From: Oscillospiraceae bacterium
GTDB taxonomy: Bacteria > Bacillota > Clostridia > UBA1381
Direction: 5' to 3'
NCBI GenBank assembly: GCA_022508725.1
Contig: JAFLUR010000098.1
Span: forward strand, 1-7,667
DNA: 7,667 nucleotides
Part shown: positions 5,705-7,667 of the stretch, piece after piece
Layout of the letters: each line of letters opens with the position of its first letter
How positions within the stretch are numbered: the stretch's first letter is position 1
Made by a program: the position numbers and the translations under genes
Notes under the pieces: model-generated
The model's database searches: none
Seen by the model: only the letters and a program-made list of their open reading frames with translations
Told to the model about the DNA's origin: nothing

Positions 5705-7030
5705 TCATATGACTTTCTTTTTAAGCCATCTTTTTGACGCAAATCGCCAAGTATAGAATATCCCTCTCACATACCAATCGGCGAACATACCGAGCCAGAC
5801 GCCGAGAACGCCGAGATCAAACCGGTTTATCAGTATATAGCTTATAACAATTCTGCAAAGCCACATTGACGCGATACTTACGGACATTGTGAAATTCACA
5901 TCACCCGCGCCGCGCAGTGCATTTGGCAGTGTGAAGCTGAGCGGCCACACGGGAAGCGACGCTATCGCAAAGCATTTAATGACGGTGACCGCAATTGAAT
6001 GCGCTCCGTCGGACAGCGAAAAAACCGATACGATAAACGGTGCGGTAACAAATAATATTATCTTGCATATCCAATCTCCCAAGTATGCGATCCTGAGCAG
6101 CTTTTTCGAGTCGGCAACGGCAGCGTCATTTTTGCCCGCGCCTATGCTTTGCCCGACAACAACGACCAGTGCCAATCCGACAGCCGATCCGGGTATATTC
6201 GGAAAATCTATTACTTGGTATGCTATTGCGTTGGCGGCAATGGCATCGGTTCCGAGAGCTGCAATCATGCTTACGACCAAAAGCTTTCCGATTTGAAACA
6301 TTCCGTTTTCCACTCCGCTCGGAATACCTATTTTAAGTATCCTTTTTATATAAAAAAACTCCGGGATGTAGTCTTTGATATCGGTGATTTTAAGCGGATT
6401 TTTCGCAGACACGGTTATTTTCTTCATCATTGCCGCGGCTGCGATGCGTCCCGCAAGAGTGGCGAGTCCCACGCCGAGTACGCCCCATTTGAAAACAAAT
6501 ACGAACAGCGCGTTAAGTCCGACGTTTATGATATTCATTACAACACTTATATTCATGCTTATTTTGCTGTTTCCGAGACTGCGTAAAATTGCCGCACCCG
6601 CATTGTACATTCCGAGAAACGGATACGAGATTGCAGTGACGATCAGATATGTATTTGCGGCGGTCATAACATCTTTTTCGATACTTCCGAAAATTGCGCC
6701 GAGTATGCCGCGACTGAAAACAATACAGCACAGCGCCGTTACGATCGAAAAAATCGCCATAAGCGTTTCAAGCTGAGCGCAGGTATGTTTTGTTCTCGAT
6801 ATATTTCCGCTGCCGTAATATTGGCTGCTTATAACAATTCCTCCTGCGGCAAAGGCCGCCATTACCTGAATGATAAGTCTGTTGATATTATCGGCGAGAG
6901 CCACTCCCGAAACCGCGACCTCTCCCACAGTTGAAACCATTATCGTATCGACCATACCGGCGCTCACGGCAAGCATCTGTTCAAGAATCAGCGGAATAAT
7001 GAGTTTCCTTAATTCTTTATTGTCTGTCAT
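5705..7030 (-). CDS. MATE-family multidrug/cation efflux transporter
   Basis: The 441-residue protein has the length, roughly twelve membrane segments and two-lobed layout of MATE transporters, which export drugs or metabolites in exchange for Na+ or H+. Visible family motifs are GMVDTIMVS early in the first helix (26-34), RSLGN (150-154) after helix 4, VGQSIGAG (292-299) in the second lobe and LRGAGD (372-377). ATG at 7030 is chosen because GGGAG lies 7 bases upstream. The frame stays open to an ATG at 7096, but that start has no ribosome binding site and its extra 22 residues would be encoded by the intergenic hairpin. Substrate is unknown. It follows the tetratricopeptide gene by 77 bases. 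No clear terminator separates it from the ArsR-type gene, which has its own promoter. Confidence 0.9.
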   Translation of the reverse strand: MTDNKELRKLIIPLILEQMLAVSAGMVDTIMVSTVGEVAVSGVALADNINRLIIQVMAAFAAGGIVISSQYYGSGNISRTKHTCAQLETLMAIFSIVTALCCIVFSRGILGAIFGSIEKDVMTAANTYLIVTAISYPFLGMYNAGAAILRSLGNSKISMNISVVMNIINVGLNALFVFVFKWGVLGVGLATLAGRIAAAAMMKKITVSAKNPLKITDIKDYIPEFFYIKRILKIGIPSGVENGMFQIGKLLVVSMIAALGTDAIAANAIAYQVIDFPNIPGSAVGLALVVVVGQSIGAGKNDAAVADSKKLLRIAYLGDWICKIILFVTAPFIVSVFSLSDGAHSIAVTVIKCFAIASLPVWPLSFTLPNALRGAGDVNFTMSVSIASMWLCRIVISYILINRFDLGVLGVWLGMFADWYVRGIFYTWRFASKRWLKKKVI

Positions 7031-7068
7031 ACGTTTTCTCCCGTTCTCTTTTATTTCGGAAACGCAAA

Positions 7069-7090
7069 CAAGACTTGAAACCAAGCCTTG
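7069..7090 (-). other. Intergenic hairpin between the tetratricopeptide and MATE genes
   Basis: In the minus-strand transcript CAAGGCTTG (7090-7082) pairs with CAAGTCTTG (7077-7069) through nine bases, one of them G-U, around a four-base loop. The bases after it are TTTGCGTTT, a poor T run, so it is at best a leaky terminator. It could equally be an mRNA processing or stability element. Confidence 0.4.
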
Positions 7091-7107
7091 CCGCATTTTT
7101 TATTAAC

Positions 7108-7667
7108 TTATTTTCCTAATATATTATAAAACCCCGCATGACATTTGTCAAGAGCAAATCCTTTTTGAGCGTATTCCTTTGCCGCATCGACATCGCCTTT
7201 GCCGAGTCGGCCGAGCGCCGCCATATATAAACAATGTACTTTATTTTTCTTGTTCAAGTCCGCCTCGAAGATCAAAAAGTCGGGAAGAGATACCGCAAAG
7301 TAATCGATTTTCACATCGTCGTCCATGTGAGTATTCGCATATTCGATAAACATATCAAACCGTTTTTGAGCCTCGTCACCGCTGCCTAGCGATTCAAGCG
7401 CCTTTGCCGCATAGTACATCATCTCCGGCGGCCGGTCGTTATAATACATGGCGGATGTAAGTTCAAACTCGCCCCTCGCCGCCATTTTGTATGCCCAATC
7501 CGATTTTTCCTTGTCCTCATACAATTTTCCGAGCATATAATAAATATCGTTGTCGAGATTTCCGATAAGCTTTCCCTCGCCGAGATTGTGAGGATATACA
7601 AGCGCCTGTTCGAGGTATTCGATCGCTTTTGCCGGCTCCGCTTTCGCTTTGTTTATCAAAGATATTC
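7108..7667 (-). CDS. Tetratricopeptide-repeat protein, DUF5107-type C-terminal region, 5' end outside window
   Basis: The frame is open to the right edge, so only the last 185 or so residues are seen; the TTG at 7659 is not taken as a real start. The sequence has helical repeats spaced like tetratricopeptide motifs (AIEYLEQAL, YYMLGKLYEDK, YYAAKALESLG, CLYMAALGRLGKGDVDAA). Landmarks such as YPHNLGEGKL, MYYNDRPPEMMYYA and IDYFAVSLPDFLIFE recall the C-terminal tail of DUF5107 proteins, which are large bacterial proteins often found near glycoside hydrolase genes. That match is from memory of the family. The function is unknown, perhaps a scaffold or sugar-related accessory protein. The stop at 7108 is 77 bases before the MATE start, with a weak hairpin between. 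Confidence 0.75.
   Translation of the reverse strand, partial: ISLINKAKAEPAKAIEYLEQALVYPHNLGEGKLIGNLDNDIYYMLGKLYEDKEKSDWAYKMAARGEFELTSAMYYNDRPPEMMYYAAKALESLGSGDEAQKRFDMFIEYANTHMDDDVKIDYFAVSLPDFLIFEADLNKKNKVHCLYMAALGRLGKGDVDAAKEYAQKGFALDKCHAGFYNILGK

Noticed and set aside
5889..6776. Overlapping plus-strand frames of 133 to 145 codons.
   Set aside because: They are shadows of the MATE transporter gene on the opposite strand and show no family features.
7031..7096. A 22-residue N-terminal extension of the MATE transporter from ATG at 7096.
   Set aside because: There is no ribosome binding site before 7096, while GGGAG precedes the ATG at 7030, and the first helix begins soon after 7030 as usual for the family.

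Overview
The window looks like a piece of a low-to-mid GC Firmicutes chromosome, most likely a gut-type clostridial bacterium. The reasons are strong AGGAG-type ribosome binding sites, AT-rich intergenic regions with sigma-A-like promoters, and gene families common in Clostridia. No RNA gene places it more precisely, so the taxonomy is an inference. All genes except one AraC-type regulator lie on the minus strand. No tRNA, rRNA, CRISPR array or insertion sequence was recognised, and no gene-free stretch reaches 300 bases.

Left part (1-3195), a sugar-use pair: a cytoplasmic family 2 glycoside hydrolase runs leftward off the window edge from a start at 2163, with 721 residues visible. An AraC-family regulator (2332-3195) is transcribed divergently. 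The 168-base gap between them holds a -10 box for each gene and a pair of near-identical 12-base direct repeats exactly 21 bases apart. That is the layout expected of an AraC-type activator site, so the regulator probably switches on the hydrolase and may control itself.

Middle part (3228-5684, read right to left): an ArsR-type repressor, a PF03773-type permease (ArsP/YraQ-like), a Cys-rich thioredoxin-fold protein and a small DUF4288-like gene follow each other in one direction and end at a bidirectional terminator. The repressor gene has a perfect-consensus promoter (TTGACA, 17 bases, TATAAT) overlapped by a perfect 9-6-9 inverted repeat. A near-copy of that repeat lies just upstream of the permease. 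This reads as a metalloid or thiol-reactive-toxin efflux module with two matching operators. The last gene of the module is split by a one-base frame change at a run of six T, next to features that resemble a programmed -1 frameshift site.

Right part (5705-7667, read right to left): the C-terminal part of a tetratricopeptide protein resembling the tail of DUF5107 proteins enters from the right edge. It is followed after a short hairpin by a full-length MATE-family efflux transporter. Link by function between these two and the ars-like module is not evident; they share only direction.
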